NCBI GenBank assembly: GCA_003645745.1
Contig: QNCH01000033.1
Location: 1 to 11,704 of the forward strand
DNA: 11,704 bases
Direction of reading: 5' to 3'
Origin: Candidatus Omnitrophota bacterium
Lineage (GTDB): Bacteria > Omnitrophota > Gorgyraeia > B26-G9
Made by a program: the position numbers and the translations under genes
Part shown: positions 1 to 6,335 of the stretch, in pieces
Position numbering within the stretch: position 1 is the stretch's first letter
How the letters are laid out: every line of letters begins with the position of its first letter
Notes under the pieces: generated by a model
What the model was told of the DNA's origin: nothing
What the model saw: only the letters and a program-made list of their open reading frames with translations
Databases searched by the model: none

Positions 1-114
1 CAAATTTGGTATTTTCTCATTACATTTTTTGCAATTCCAATAATCTCCTCTTGTATTTAAATCAGGAATAAAAATATTACCACATTTCTTACACTTGATT
101 TGTATATTTTTCAT
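1..114 (-). CDS. Small zinc-ribbon protein, partial at the C-terminus (window edge)
   Basis: An ATG at 114-112 on the minus strand, preceded by GGAGA at 125-121 with a 6-nt spacer, opens a frame that runs without a stop off the left edge. The 38 visible residues begin MKNIQIKCKKCG and carry two CxxC pairs, Cys8/Cys11 and Cys28/Cys31, separated by 16 residues. That is the layout of a small treble-clef or zinc-ribbon domain binding one Zn ion. The part between the pairs (FIPDLNTRGDYWNCKKC) has no further motif that I recognise. Function is unknown: such ribbons occur as stand-alone regulators or as N-terminal domains of longer proteins, and the rest is outside the window. It lies 221 bp downstream of rnfE, so it is probably not in that operon. 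Confidence 0.7.
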   Translation of the reverse strand, partial: MKNIQIKCKKCGNIFIPDLNTRGDYWNCKKCNEKIPNL

Positions 115-335
115 TTTTTATCTCCATAACAATTAATATACATAATACACATCAATAACACACATACGGTTTATTTCTACATTATCTCACGATATTGTTG
201 CTCTGTGAAATTACTTATGTATGTATTTAACACATAATATCAAAAAATACATCATATATGATCTTGATATTTTGGCAAAATTGACGGAGCATACTACAAA
301 ATATCTAAATTAGATTTCTATATTAGATATATCAA
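115..335. other. AT-rich intergenic region with short palindromes
   Basis: No gene is visible here. The stretch contains a perfect 12-bp palindrome ATCATATATGAT (251-262) nested between inverted arms AATATCAA (236-243) and TTGATATT (264-271). It also has an AT-only inverted repeat ATATCTAA (301-308) / TTAGATAT (323-330) just after the rnfE stop. On the minus strand the latter is followed by TTTTG, so it could act as a weak terminator for rnfE, but the stem has no G-C pairs and the T-run is short. No convincing promoter for the zinc-ribbon gene was found. Confidence 0.4.
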
Positions 336-944
336 TTAACCCGGCTCCTGTTTAGGAGAAAATTTTAATTTATTTAAAATACCTAAAATAACTCCAATTG
401 TTAAAAACGCGCCTGGAGGCAAAATCATTACAACAGCCGGAATAAAATGCTGCCCCAGTACTGGATAGCCAAACCACGTTCCTGCGCCTAATATTTCTCT
501 AATTGAACCGAGAAAAACAGCTGAAAGCATAAATCCTATCCCCATACCTAAAGCATCAGCAATTGCCAAAGGCACAGAATTTTTAGAAGCAAATGCTTCT
601 GCTCTGCCAAGAATAATACAATTTACAACCATAATGTCAACAAACAATCCCAATTTTATATACAGAATAGGAAAATATGCCTGCAACAGAAGCTTAGCAA
701 TAGTAACAAATGTAGCAATCACAAGGATATAACATGGAATACGCACTTGCACGGGAATCAATTTTTTAAGTAAAGAGATACTGATATTAGAGCCTAATAA
801 AACAAAGGTTGCAGCCACTCCAATAGCTAATCCATTTTCAGCAGTTACAGTTACTGCTAAGGTAGGGCAAAGCCCCAGCATTAAACGAAAAGTAGGATTT
901 TCATCGCAAATTCCATTAATAAAACACTGTTTTAATTTAAGCAC
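336..944 (-). CDS. rnfE: Rnf electron transport complex subunit RnfE (RsxE/NqrD family)
   Basis: A membrane subunit of the Rnf complex, which couples electron flow between ferredoxin and NAD to ion movement; the homologous Rsx complex reduces SoxR. The 202-residue length and about six hydrophobic segments fit the family. Diagnostic stretches are NPTFRLMLGLCPTLAVT near the N-terminus, VRIPCYI (67-73), VVNCIILGRAEAFASKN (106-122) and SIREILG. CPTLAVT plus VNC at these positions separates RnfE/NqrD from RnfA/NqrE. The conserved Cys26 and Cys109 match the residues that contribute to the intramembrane iron centre in NqrD/RnfE. Translation starts at GTG (944-942) behind AAGGAAAG. The gene follows secDF after 21 nt, so it is probably cotranscribed with yajC-secDF. 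No rnfA, B, C, D or G is present beside it, although rnfE normally sits directly before rnfA and rnfB. Confidence 0.9.
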   Translation of the reverse strand: MLKLKQCFINGICDENPTFRLMLGLCPTLAVTVTAENGLAIGVAATFVLLGSNISISLLKKLIPVQVRIPCYILVIATFVTIAKLLLQAYFPILYIKLGLFVDIMVVNCIILGRAEAFASKNSVPLAIADALGMGIGFMLSAVFLGSIREILGAGTWFGYPVLGQHFIPAVVMILPPGAFLTIGVILGILNKLKFSPKQEPG

Positions 945-965
945 TTTTGTCTTTCCTTGAAAAAA

Positions 966-3143
966 CTACTTTTTATCCAACACGTATACTAGAGGGCTGG
1001 CAATAAAAACTGTAGAGTAAACTCCGCAAACAAAACCTACAAGAAGAACAAACGCAAAATTATGTAAGACTCCGCCACCATAAAAAAATACAGCACCAAC
1101 AATAGCAATCGTGGTCACTGATGTCCAAATTGTACGCCCAAGGTTCTGATTTATACTCATATTAATCACGTCTTTAAACTTAGTTCTTCTTCTTCTTAAA
1201 CGCAAGTTTTCCCTGATTCGGTCATAATTAACAATTGTATCATTAATCGAATACCCAGCTACAGTCATTAACGCGGTAACAATCAACAAATCTATAGGCC
1301 TGTTAGTTATAGCACAAAACGCGATACACACTAAAACATCATGAAAAATTGCTACTATGCCCGCGATTCCATAGGCAAAATCCCTGAACCGAAACCAGAT
1401 ATAAATACATATACTCAAAAGAGCTAATGACAAAGCTATTGCGGCATTTTTCTTTAAAAGTTCACCCACTACAGGCCCTACACTTGCTACACTCATAATT
1501 TCAGCTTTATTTTCCGGAAATCTATTTTTAAACTCAGCAGAAAGTTTATCCGCGCAATTTTTTTCTGTTTTAATCAATACTATTTCAGGATGCTTGCTGT
1601 CCTGTTGAATTAAAGCATCAGATATCCCAATTTCAGCAATTACTGTACGTAATGTATCCATTTCAATCTGATTTTCAAATTTAAATTCCTGTATTGAGCC
1701 GCCATTAAAATCAATACCAAAATTTTTATCTCCTCTCCCGTTAAAAACAAGCAGCCCTATACCAATAAGCACGATAGAAAATGTATAGAAAAATTTTCTG
1801 ATTTTAATATAATCAATTTTTGTTTCTGGAACAAGCTGAAGCATTTTTAGTGACAATTTTTTAAATTTTAAAGTAAGAGCATCAAAAAACATCCTGGTTA
1901 CGAAAATAGCAGTAAACATACTGGCAACTAAACCAATAATTAATGTCGTGCCAAAACCTTTAATCGGGCCAGATCCCAGCCAAACAAGCAAAACAGAAGC
2001 AATAATTGTAGTAATATTTGAATCTAATATTGCGGGAAATGCGCGGCTGTAACCATTAACAATTGCGGTGCGCAAAGACTTCCCAAGTTTCAGTTCTTCC
2101 CTGATCCGTTCATTAATCAATACATTAGCATCAACCGCCATACCCAGAGTCAAACCTATACCCGCAATCCCTGGCAAGGTAAGAGTAGCTTTAAGAATCA
2201 CCAGAGCTGCAAGCACAATTAATATGTTTAAGATTAAAGCAACATTAGCAATCATTCCGCCAATAAAATAATACGCAGCCATAAAAATAAACACACAAAT
2301 ACCGCCAATAAGTGTCGAGTTAATCCCATATTTTATGGAATCAGCGCCTAATTGAGGGCCAACAGTTCTCTCTTCCTCTATAATAATCGGAGCAGGTAAA
2401 GCACCTGCTTTTAAAACATTAGCCAAATCCTTTGCTTCATCAAGACTAAAATTCCCGCTAATTTCCGCGTTTCCGCCTGATATCCGTTCACGAATCACTG
2501 GAGCGGAATAAACCTCTTCATCCAAAATAATCGCTAAACGCCGATCAACATTCGCTCCGGTGATATTAGAAAACATCTTTGAACCCTTACCTGTAAAGGT
2601 AAGCCTTACATTAGGCATACCAAACTGGCCACGGCCAATAAGCGCGTCAGACAAACTTTCCCCGCTCATTACAGCAGTAGTCTCTATAAGCAAAGGATTA
2701 TTTTCATCATCATATTTTAACTCATACCCTGCAGGGATATCTCCAGCTAAAGCTTCTTCTAATTTATCAGAATCATCAGAAACTAATTTAAATTCAAGCT
2801 GTGCGGTTCTGCCGATCAAATCTATGGCTCTTTGTCTGTCAGTAACACCGGGTAACTGCACAACAATTCTATCTTTGCCCTGGCTGGTAATTGAAGGCTC
2901 TTTTACGCCAAACTGATCAATCCTTTTCCTAATAATTTCTATTGTCCTTTCAACCACTCCTCTGCGTACATCATCTGTTATTTTATCTGAAAGTTTATCC
3001 ATATCTACACGTAAAGTAAGAAAAATTCCTCCCTGTAAATCAAGGCCAAGATTAATTTTTTCATTAATCGGGAAAACAACCCAACTGCAAAATAAAATAA
3101 ACATTATGAGCAGCAAAAACTTAATTTTTAAACTTTTTACCAT
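966..3143 (-). CDS. secDF: Fused SecD-SecF protein translocase accessory subunit
   Basis: An inner-membrane partner of SecYEG that uses the proton gradient to pull proteins through on the periplasmic side. At 725 aa it is a single-chain SecDF of normal length. SecD half: TM1 (9-25), LGLDLQGGI (32-40), large periplasmic P1 domain with LPGV and IGRTAQLEF (110-118), LDEEVYSAPVI (207-217), then the six-helix region with LGMAVDANVLINERIREEL (333-351). SecF half: FGIDFNGGS (475-483), SVGPVVGELL (554-563), AIFHDVLV (598-605), AGYSINDTIVNYDRIREN (629-646), NLGRTIW (668-674). Asp338, Asp635 and Arg671 correspond to residues important for proton-driven function in Thermus SecDF. ATG start behind AGGAGGG with a 5-nt spacer. 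It follows yajC after 201 bp and runs into rnfE 21 nt later. Confidence 0.97.
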   Translation of the reverse strand: MVKSLKIKFLLLIMFILFCSWVVFPINEKINLGLDLQGGIFLTLRVDMDKLSDKITDDVRRGVVERTIEIIRKRIDQFGVKEPSITSQGKDRIVVQLPGVTDRQRAIDLIGRTAQLEFKLVSDDSDKLEEALAGDIPAGYELKYDDENNPLLIETTAVMSGESLSDALIGRGQFGMPNVRLTFTGKGSKMFSNITGANVDRRLAIILDEEVYSAPVIRERISGGNAEISGNFSLDEAKDLANVLKAGALPAPIIIEEERTVGPQLGADSIKYGINSTLIGGICVFIFMAAYYFIGGMIANVALILNILIVLAALVILKATLTLPGIAGIGLTLGMAVDANVLINERIREELKLGKSLRTAIVNGYSRAFPAILDSNITTIIASVLLVWLGSGPIKGFGTTLIIGLVASMFTAIFVTRMFFDALTLKFKKLSLKMLQLVPETKIDYIKIRKFFYTFSIVLIGIGLLVFNGRGDKNFGIDFNGGSIQEFKFENQIEMDTLRTVIAEIGISDALIQQDSKHPEIVLIKTEKNCADKLSAEFKNRFPENKAEIMSVASVGPVVGELLKKNAAIALSLALLSICIYIWFRFRDFAYGIAGIVAIFHDVLVCIAFCAITNRPIDLLIVTALMTVAGYSINDTIVNYDRIRENLRLRRRRTKFKDVINMSINQNLGRTIWTSVTTIAIVGAVFFYGGGVLHNFAFVLLVGFVCGVYSTVFIASPLVYVLDKK

Positions 3144-3344
3144 TTAACCCTCCTAAAAATCCAAAATAGAAATTATTAAAAATATATGCATCTTTCAAAA
3201 ACAAATAACTTTCTAACCTGAAAAATATACAAGCAGACCTGCCTGGCATCAGACAGAGAATCTATAAATCAAAGCGTCACTCACCAATGACCCAGTTAAT
3301 TATATTGTTATCATAATTTTTGTTATTAACGAGGCAAAATATCA
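3144..3344. other. secDF leader / yajC-secDF intergenic region
   Basis: This 201-bp gap has no coding potential that I can support. A short hairpin lies at 3239-3256: on the minus strand CTGTCTG-ATGC-CAGGCAG, 7 bp with one G-T pair and a 4-nt loop. A T-rich stretch (TATATTTTTC) begins about ten bases after it. It could attenuate transcription between yajC and secDF, but it is too short, and too far from the T-rich part, to call a terminator. The strong SD of secDF (AGGAGGG) is at the left end. Confidence 0.3.
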
Positions 3345-3668
3345 CTAAGATTTTATTACCGTAGATATAGAACTTTTCTGAAATTCAACTTTCACCTGAT
3401 CATCTATTTTCAAGACAATAGTCTGATCCTTAACATTCACTACTGTTGCTAACATACCGCCTGCTGTAATTACACGATCATTCTTCTTTAACTGAGCAAG
3501 CATTTGCTGATGGTCCTTTTGCTTCTTCTGCTGAGGCCTGATCAGAAAAAAATAAAAAACAAAAAAAATAATTAGATACATTGGCAGTAAAACTAAAAAC
3601 CCGCCTTGAGGCTGACATTGAGACGCGCCTGATTCAGCCTGAGCAAACAATAAAGTTAATAAACTCAT
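3345..3668 (-). CDS. yajC: Sec translocon accessory protein YajC
   Basis: A small single-span membrane protein that associates with SecDF and the Sec holotranslocon. At 107 aa it has the usual size. There is a short N-terminal segment, one long hydrophobic helix (about 24-43), and the family signature FFLIRPQQKKQKDHQQML (40-57). The cytoplasmic domain KKNDRVITAGGMLATVVNV (61-79) is typical, with DRVITAGG the most conserved part. The start is ATG at 3668-3666 with AAAGG upstream. Its position directly before secDF is the classic arrangement. The tgt gene often found upstream of yajC is absent: the next gene upstream is DUF3137, separated by a 251-bp repeat-containing gap. A consensus promoter sits just upstream at 3713-3740. 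Confidence 0.95.
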   Translation of the reverse strand: MSLLTLLFAQAESGASQCQPQGGFLVLLPMYLIIFFVFYFFLIRPQQKKQKDHQQMLAQLKKNDRVITAGGMLATVVNVKDQTIVLKIDDQVKVEFQKSSISTVIKS

Positions 3669-3712
3669 CTTTTACCTTTCTTTAAAAAAATAAATAACCA
3701 AAATATTACTCT

Positions 3713-3740
3713 ATTATACGCAAATATACTGATGTGTCAA
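3713..3740 (-). promoter_or_regulatory. Consensus sigma-70 promoter of yajC-secDF-rnfE
   Basis: On the minus strand, a perfect TTGACA (3740-3735) is followed after 16 nt by a perfect TATAAT (3718-3713). Transcription would start near 3706 and leave a leader of about 38 nt before the yajC ATG. Its position between an upstream repeat element and yajC makes it the likely start of the yajC-secDF-rnfE transcript. Confidence 0.75.
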
Positions 3741-3759
3741 TTTATCCTCCAAACAAAGA

Positions 3760-3875
3760 TGCATCCCCGCATTTGTAACCCCCCTATTGACAGTATGACT
3801 GTTATTTTGCAGGCCTATTACGTTTGAGTATAGAATAGGGTTGTAGCTTCCCGCTAAAAGCATTGCGGGGATGCA
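3760..3875. repeat. 116-bp element with 12-bp perfect terminal inverted repeats, containing hairpin family B (copy 1)
   Basis: TGCATCCCCGCA at 3760-3771 is matched exactly by its reverse complement at 3864-3875. Inside, further imperfect pairing is possible (AACCCCCCTATT at 3777-3788 against AATAGGGTT at 3834-3842). The right end also forms a local hairpin, CCCGCTAAAAGCATTGCGGG (3850-3869), whose core recurs at 4905-4925 (inverted) and 9354-9372. No open reading frame lies inside and I could not identify a target-site duplication, so it resembles a non-autonomous MITE or REP-type element. A half copy of palindrome family A lies inside it. Confidence 0.65.
3815..3832 (-). repeat. Palindrome family A, half copy 1
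   Basis: The loop CTATTAC (3815-3821) and the right arm GTTTGAGTATA (3822-3832) match the intact copies exactly, but the left arm is missing or badly diverged (…TTTTGCAGGC). Read on the minus strand it resembles the copy at 4971, which also keeps only its first arm. It lies inside the 116-bp inverted-repeat element. Confidence 0.6.
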
Positions 3876-3919
3876 CCATCAAAACAAGGCAAAACTATGT
3901 TTTTCCGTAATCGGTGAAA

Positions 3920-4861
3920 TCACGTTTTTCCCCAGATACGCGTGTTTAAATTAAGATCTTCAACAATATCCACAGCTAAACGCAAGTTTTCAAAATATTC
4001 TTTAATCGGCGTAAAACTTAATACAGTACTAAAAACTTTTGGTTCAAAAAGATCTTTATGATATGAAATAGCAACAAAAATTTTAGACCTGACAAAGGAA
4101 AGATAAATTTTTTTCCCAGTTTTATTTTTAAAATCAACAACCCTTTTCATTAAACTCGTTGATAATACATACCGCGCTTCTATCTGATCATTGCCGTACA
4201 CAGCAAATAATTTTTCAAATTCAGGATCCTCCAACTTAATTAACTGTCCGCGTGTTTTATTCCACGACTGCAGCATTGTTCCAAAATTGCCAAATAACTT
4301 TTCCGCGGTATCAGGCAAAACAACAGTTGTGCTTTTAAATTCTTTATTAAAATCAGCAGCTATAAAAAGCCCTTTAAATATTGTGTGATAAGTTGTCCTG
4401 CCTTTTGAATCTCTGGTCACGTATTGGGCATAAATTTCAGAAAACTCTATTTTCGTTTTACCAAGCAAGCCTGAAACAAAATCATCCCCTTTAAATCTGT
4501 CCGGCCTCCGGCTAAAAATTTTACTTTCCCTAAAAAGCTGTTCAGAGATATGCATAGACTGCTGATAAGTAAGGCCGGCATCAATGCTTTTTATAATCTT
4601 TTTAATAATTTCTCTTTTAAAATTAAACACATAATCACGAATCAAATAATTATACGCTATCCCCAGCCCAACAACAGAAAAAATAGCAATAAAAACAACA
4701 GCATTTCTAAACAACAGCATTAATACCAGAGCAATCAAAATAACCGGTACTGCTGTTTTGGACAAATTATTGATTATTTTTTTTCTTTGCTGTTCTAAAA
4801 CTTCTAAATCAGGCAATAGATCACTTTGGTAATATTTTTTTAATTCTGCTAAAGTTTTCAT
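3920..4861 (-). CDS. DUF3137 family membrane protein
   Basis: A 313-residue protein of the DUF3137 family, which has no established biochemical role and commonly sits next to lemA. The N-terminus (MKTLAELKKYYQSDLLPDLEVLE) is a charged helical segment typical of the family. Two hydrophobic helices follow at about 37-51 and 54-74. The rest is a soluble domain with family-like patches GLLGKTKIEFSEIYAQY (131-147), TIFKGLFIAADFNK (160-173) and a region ending IEARYVLSTSLMKRVV. I infer a membrane-anchored protein with most of its mass in the cytoplasm. Its partner lemA is upstream at 5579-5019, but the two are separated by 157 bp that carry two repeat elements. The first ATG fits the family N-terminus, yet the bases before it (TTTATTTGATTTTTT) contain no Shine-Dalgarno sequence. 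Confidence 0.82.
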   Translation of the reverse strand: MKTLAELKKYYQSDLLPDLEVLEQQRKKIINNLSKTAVPVILIALVLMLLFRNAVVFIAIFSVVGLGIAYNYLIRDYVFNFKREIIKKIIKSIDAGLTYQQSMHISEQLFRESKIFSRRPDRFKGDDFVSGLLGKTKIEFSEIYAQYVTRDSKGRTTYHTIFKGLFIAADFNKEFKSTTVVLPDTAEKLFGNFGTMLQSWNKTRGQLIKLEDPEFEKLFAVYGNDQIEARYVLSTSLMKRVVDFKNKTGKKIYLSFVRSKIFVAISYHKDLFEPKVFSTVLSFTPIKEYFENLRLAVDIVEDLNLNTRIWGKT

Positions 4862-4879
4862 AAAAAATCAAATAAATTA

Positions 4880-4948
4880 GATTCCCTGCATAGCAGAACA
4901 GACACCCGCAATCTTTTTTAGCGGGCATTGTCCTGTTTGCAGGGAATC
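4880..4948. repeat. 69-bp long hairpin element, family B (copy 2, inverted)
   Basis: GATTCCCTGCA (4880-4890) is perfectly complementary to TGCAGGGAATC (4938-4948). Inside, AACAG-ACA and CCCGC (4905-4909) pair with GCGGG (4921-4925) and TGT-CTGTT, leaving an A/T loop. The whole element can fold into one nearly continuous hairpin. Its core is the reverse complement of the family B hairpins at 3850 and 9354. The flanking ATAAATTAGATTCCC also recurs at 9342-9356. It ends 18 bp before the DUF3137 start codon, so it forms that gene's leader. Confidence 0.7.
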
Positions 4949-4970
4949 CATATTCAGCCATCTGCCTGAT

Positions 4971-5002
4971 ATATACTCAAACGCAATTGGCTTGAAATTT
5001 TG
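4971..5002 (+). repeat. Palindrome family A, copy 2 (variant loop, degenerate right arm)
   Basis: The intact arm ATATACTCAAAC (4971-4982) is followed by the loop GCAATTG (4983-4989) and a right arm that starts GCTTGA and then diverges into AATTTTGC. The copy at 10074 has the same GCAATTG loop and a similar AATTTT tail, so these two form a subtype. It lies between lemA and the DUF3137 gene. Confidence 0.6.
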
Positions 5003-5018
5003 CAAACCTATCAAATAA

Positions 5019-5579
5019 TTAATTTTTATTAAAAAGATTCTTAACATTTACATTCTGTCTTTGCTCTTTAGATATCTCAAAAACCTGTTTTCTTGTATAA
5101 TGCATCATTGAAGCGACAAAATTTGTCGGGAACATTTCCACGGCATTATTATAATCGGTTACTGCAGCATTATAAGCTCTTCTTGCCGCAGAAACCTGTT
5201 CTTCAATTTCATTCAAAGCCCCTTGTAATTGCATAAAATTCTGATTTGCTTTAAGTTGAGGATAATTTTCAACCGCAACCATTAACCCGCCTAAAGCGCG
5301 TGAAATTTTATTGTCTAAATTAATTTTTTGATCATCAGTTATCTGCGGAGACACAGCTTGAGCACGAATTTCTGTTATTTCTGTTAAGGTTTGTTTTTCA
5401 TACTGCATATATGTCTGCACAGTAGAAATTAAATTTGGAATCAGGTCATACCTTTTTTTTAATAATGCATCAATACTGGCAAAAACATTTTGCACCTGAT
5501 TTTTTTTTGCAACCAGGCTATTATAAAGAGTCACACCAAGTAAAACAATAATCCCTAAAATTACCACAAATAACAACAT
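5019..5579 (-). CDS. lemA: LemA family protein
   Basis: LemA proteins are small, widely distributed, membrane-anchored, mostly helical proteins with an extracytoplasmic N-terminus. Their molecular role is not settled. This 186-aa protein has the usual length, one N-terminal hydrophobic helix (about 2-18), and the strongly conserved family block YNSLVAKKNQVQNVFASIDALLKKRYDLIPNLISTVQTYMQYE (19-61). It continues with the typical long helices (ENYPQLKANQNFMQLQ, NEIEEQVSAARRAYNAAVTDYN) and the closing FPTNFVASM patch. ATG start behind AGGAGG with a 6-nt spacer. The DUF3137 gene downstream is its usual companion. Upstream it is divergent from tRNA-Glu, and its leader contains a long palindrome (5598-5642). 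Confidence 0.95.
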   Translation of the reverse strand: MLLFVVILGIIVLLGVTLYNSLVAKKNQVQNVFASIDALLKKRYDLIPNLISTVQTYMQYEKQTLTEITEIRAQAVSPQITDDQKINLDNKISRALGGLMVAVENYPQLKANQNFMQLQGALNEIEEQVSAARRAYNAAVTDYNNAVEMFPTNFVASMMHYTRKQVFEISKEQRQNVNVKNLFNKN

Positions 5580-5597
5580 ATTTTACCTCCTTGCTTA

Positions 5598-5642
5598 GGA
5601 ACTGTAACGAAATAAATGTTGCATTTATTCCGTTACAGTCCC
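5598..5642. repeat. Long palindrome in the lemA leader (family C)
   Basis: ACTGTAACGAAATAAATG (5601-5618) pairs with CATTTATTCCGTTACAGT (5622-5639): 18 positions with one A-C mismatch and a 3-nt loop. Two more G-C pairs lie outside after a further mismatch. The right end is nine bases upstream of the lemA SD. In RNA this would be a stable hairpin in the lemA leader. I see no T-run after it on either strand, so it is not an obvious terminator. I found only this one copy in the window. Confidence 0.7.
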
Positions 5643-5682
5643 TTAATGGAACAAAAATAAACCTACGATAATATTATTCTTA

Positions 5683-5709
5683 ATACTCAAACCTATTACG
5701 TTTGAGTAT
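5683..5709 (-). repeat. Palindrome family A, copy 3 (inverted orientation, left of tRNA)
   Basis: ATACTCAAAC (5683-5692) and GTTTGAGTAT (5700-5709) are perfect 10-bp arms around the loop CTATTAC. This is the reverse complement of the copy at 5845-5875. It ends 2 bp before the -35 box of the tRNA promoter and lies in the lemA-tRNA divergent region. Confidence 0.75.
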
Positions 5710-5711
5710 AA

Positions 5712-5739
5712 TTGACTTTATCTTTTTCTGTGTTATAAT
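5712..5739 (+). promoter_or_regulatory. Sigma-70 promoter of tRNA-Glu
   Basis: TTGACT (5712-5717) lies 16 nt upstream of a perfect TATAAT (5734-5739). TGT just before the -10 box makes it an extended -10 (TGTTATAAT). Predicted initiation near 5746 leaves only about 6 nt before the tRNA 5' end, as is usual for single tRNA genes. Confidence 0.8.
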
Positions 5740-5751
5740 TATTATATATTT

Positions 5752-5829
5752 GGCCCCATCGTCTAGCCCGGTCTAGGACAGGTGGTTCTCAGCCATCAGA
5801 CACGGGTTCGAATCCCGTTGGGGCTACCA
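5752..5829 (+). tRNA. tRNA-Glu, anticodon CTC
   Basis: Cloverleaf read directly from the sequence: acceptor GGCCCCA / TGGGGCT (6 Watson-Crick pairs plus G1-U72), and D stem GTCT/GGAC with an 11-nt loop that includes GG. The anticodon stem is GGTGG/CCATC (one G-U) with loop TTCTCAG, giving anticodon CTC, which reads GAG as glutamate. The variable loop is AGAC. The T arm is ACGGG-TTCGAAT-CCCGT, with discriminator A and an encoded CCA. The D-arm sequence GTCTAG…TAGGAC is characteristic of tRNA-Glu. It is the only plus-strand gene in the window, has its own promoter, and is bracketed by two oppositely oriented family A palindromes. Confidence 0.95.
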
Positions 5830-5844
5830 AAAATAATTATCTAA

Positions 5845-5875
5845 ATATACTCAAACGTAATAGGTTTGAGTATAT
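5845..5875 (+). repeat. Palindrome family A, copy 4 (best copy, between tRNA and lipoprotein gene)
   Basis: Perfect 12-bp arms ATATACTCAAAC (5845-5856) and GTTTGAGTATAT (5864-5875) flank the loop GTAATAG. It starts 15 bp after the tRNA CCA end and ends immediately before the stop codon of the convergent lipoprotein gene. The hairpin could help end transcription from both sides, but no proper T-run follows it in either direction. Confidence 0.8.
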
Positions 5876-6196
5876 CTAATCATATGCAGGAGAATGCAAT
5901 TCCGGAAACTTTTTCAAATCTTCACGTGTTCCCCATTGAGAAACTTTATCATTTAAGAAAAAAATCTGGTATGTTGTGTGCGTTGTCTCATTAGTGAATT
6001 CCCAGAGGTCCAGCACATTGCCCTCTGTGTCCACCTTAGAAGCTTTAGCAACAAAATTGTTGCCTAAAAGCGCTCTAACCTCATTCTTGTGCATATTAAT
6101 GGATAAACGGTTTACTCCGTTACCAACAGTTGCACAGCCAGCTATAATAAATACCGCGAACAACAAAAACATTTTAGACAAAAACTTATTATTCAT
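5876..6196 (-). CDS. Small outer-membrane-type lipoprotein, BamE/SmpA-like domain
   Basis: A 106-aa predicted lipoprotein. I chose the ATG at 6196-6194 because GGAGGG lies 8 nt upstream and the product then starts with a clean signal peptide, MNNKFLSKMFLLFAVFIIAGC. The lipobox IIAG|C puts the lipidated Cys at 21. Ala at +2 suggests sorting to the outer membrane. A 21-codon upstream extension is possible in frame but would bury the signal peptide. The mature part has INMHKNEVRALLGNNFV (33-49), then VLDLWEF and YQIFFLNDKV. This 'few-helices-then-sheet' pattern with xMxKxEVxxLLGxP and W-E-F recalls BamE/SmpA/OmlA-type domains. Assignment to BamE itself is not supported, and the specific role is unknown. 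The stop codon abuts a family A palindrome. glyA ends 139 bp upstream. Confidence 0.75.
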   Translation of the reverse strand: MNNKFLSKMFLLFAVFIIAGCATVGNGVNRLSINMHKNEVRALLGNNFVAKASKVDTEGNVLDLWEFTNETTHTTYQIFFLNDKVSQWGTREDLKKFPELHSPAYD

Positions 6197-6250
6197 TGTT
6201 ATCCCTCCATTTTCATAAATTACAGGCAAAATCCCCTCTGCCCTTACCTG

Positions 6251-6279
6251 TATACTCAAACGTGATAGGTTTGAGTATA
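6251..6279 (+). repeat. Palindrome family A, copy 5 (glyA-lipoprotein gap)
   Basis: Perfect 11-bp arms TATACTCAAAC (6251-6261) and GTTTGAGTATA (6269-6279) flank the loop GTGATAG, which differs at one base from copy 4. It lies between the glyA stop and the lipoprotein start, 54 bp before the latter. On the minus strand it is followed by CAGGTAAGG, not a T-run, so it does not look like an intrinsic terminator of glyA. Confidence 0.78.
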
Positions 6280-6335
6280 GTTATTTTGTTTTTTGTCTTT
6301 GGAATCAGTTGCGTTGAGTTTAAATAAACATGTAA

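Noticed and set aside
301..330. Rho-independent terminator after rnfE
   Set aside because: The 8-bp stem is all A-T and is followed by only four T residues, too weak to claim.
336..944. Annotation as RnfA or NqrE
   Set aside because: The NPTFRLMLGLCPTLAVT, VRIPCYI and VVNCIILGRAEAFASKN stretches are those of RnfE/NqrD, while RnfA has a different N-terminal signature.
2068..2916. Plus-strand ORFs inside secDF
   Set aside because: They are antisense to a fully conserved SecDF frame, have no SD or domain pattern, and reflect codon-bias shadows.
5845..5875. Palindrome A as an intrinsic terminator for tRNA-Glu
   Set aside because: The stem is AT-rich and no T-run follows on the plus strand, and identical hairpins lie where no terminator is expected. 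Partial termination remains possible.
6197..6259. 21-codon N-terminal extension of the lipoprotein
   Set aside because: It would place a non-signal sequence before a clear lipoprotein signal peptide. ATG 6196 has a strong SD.
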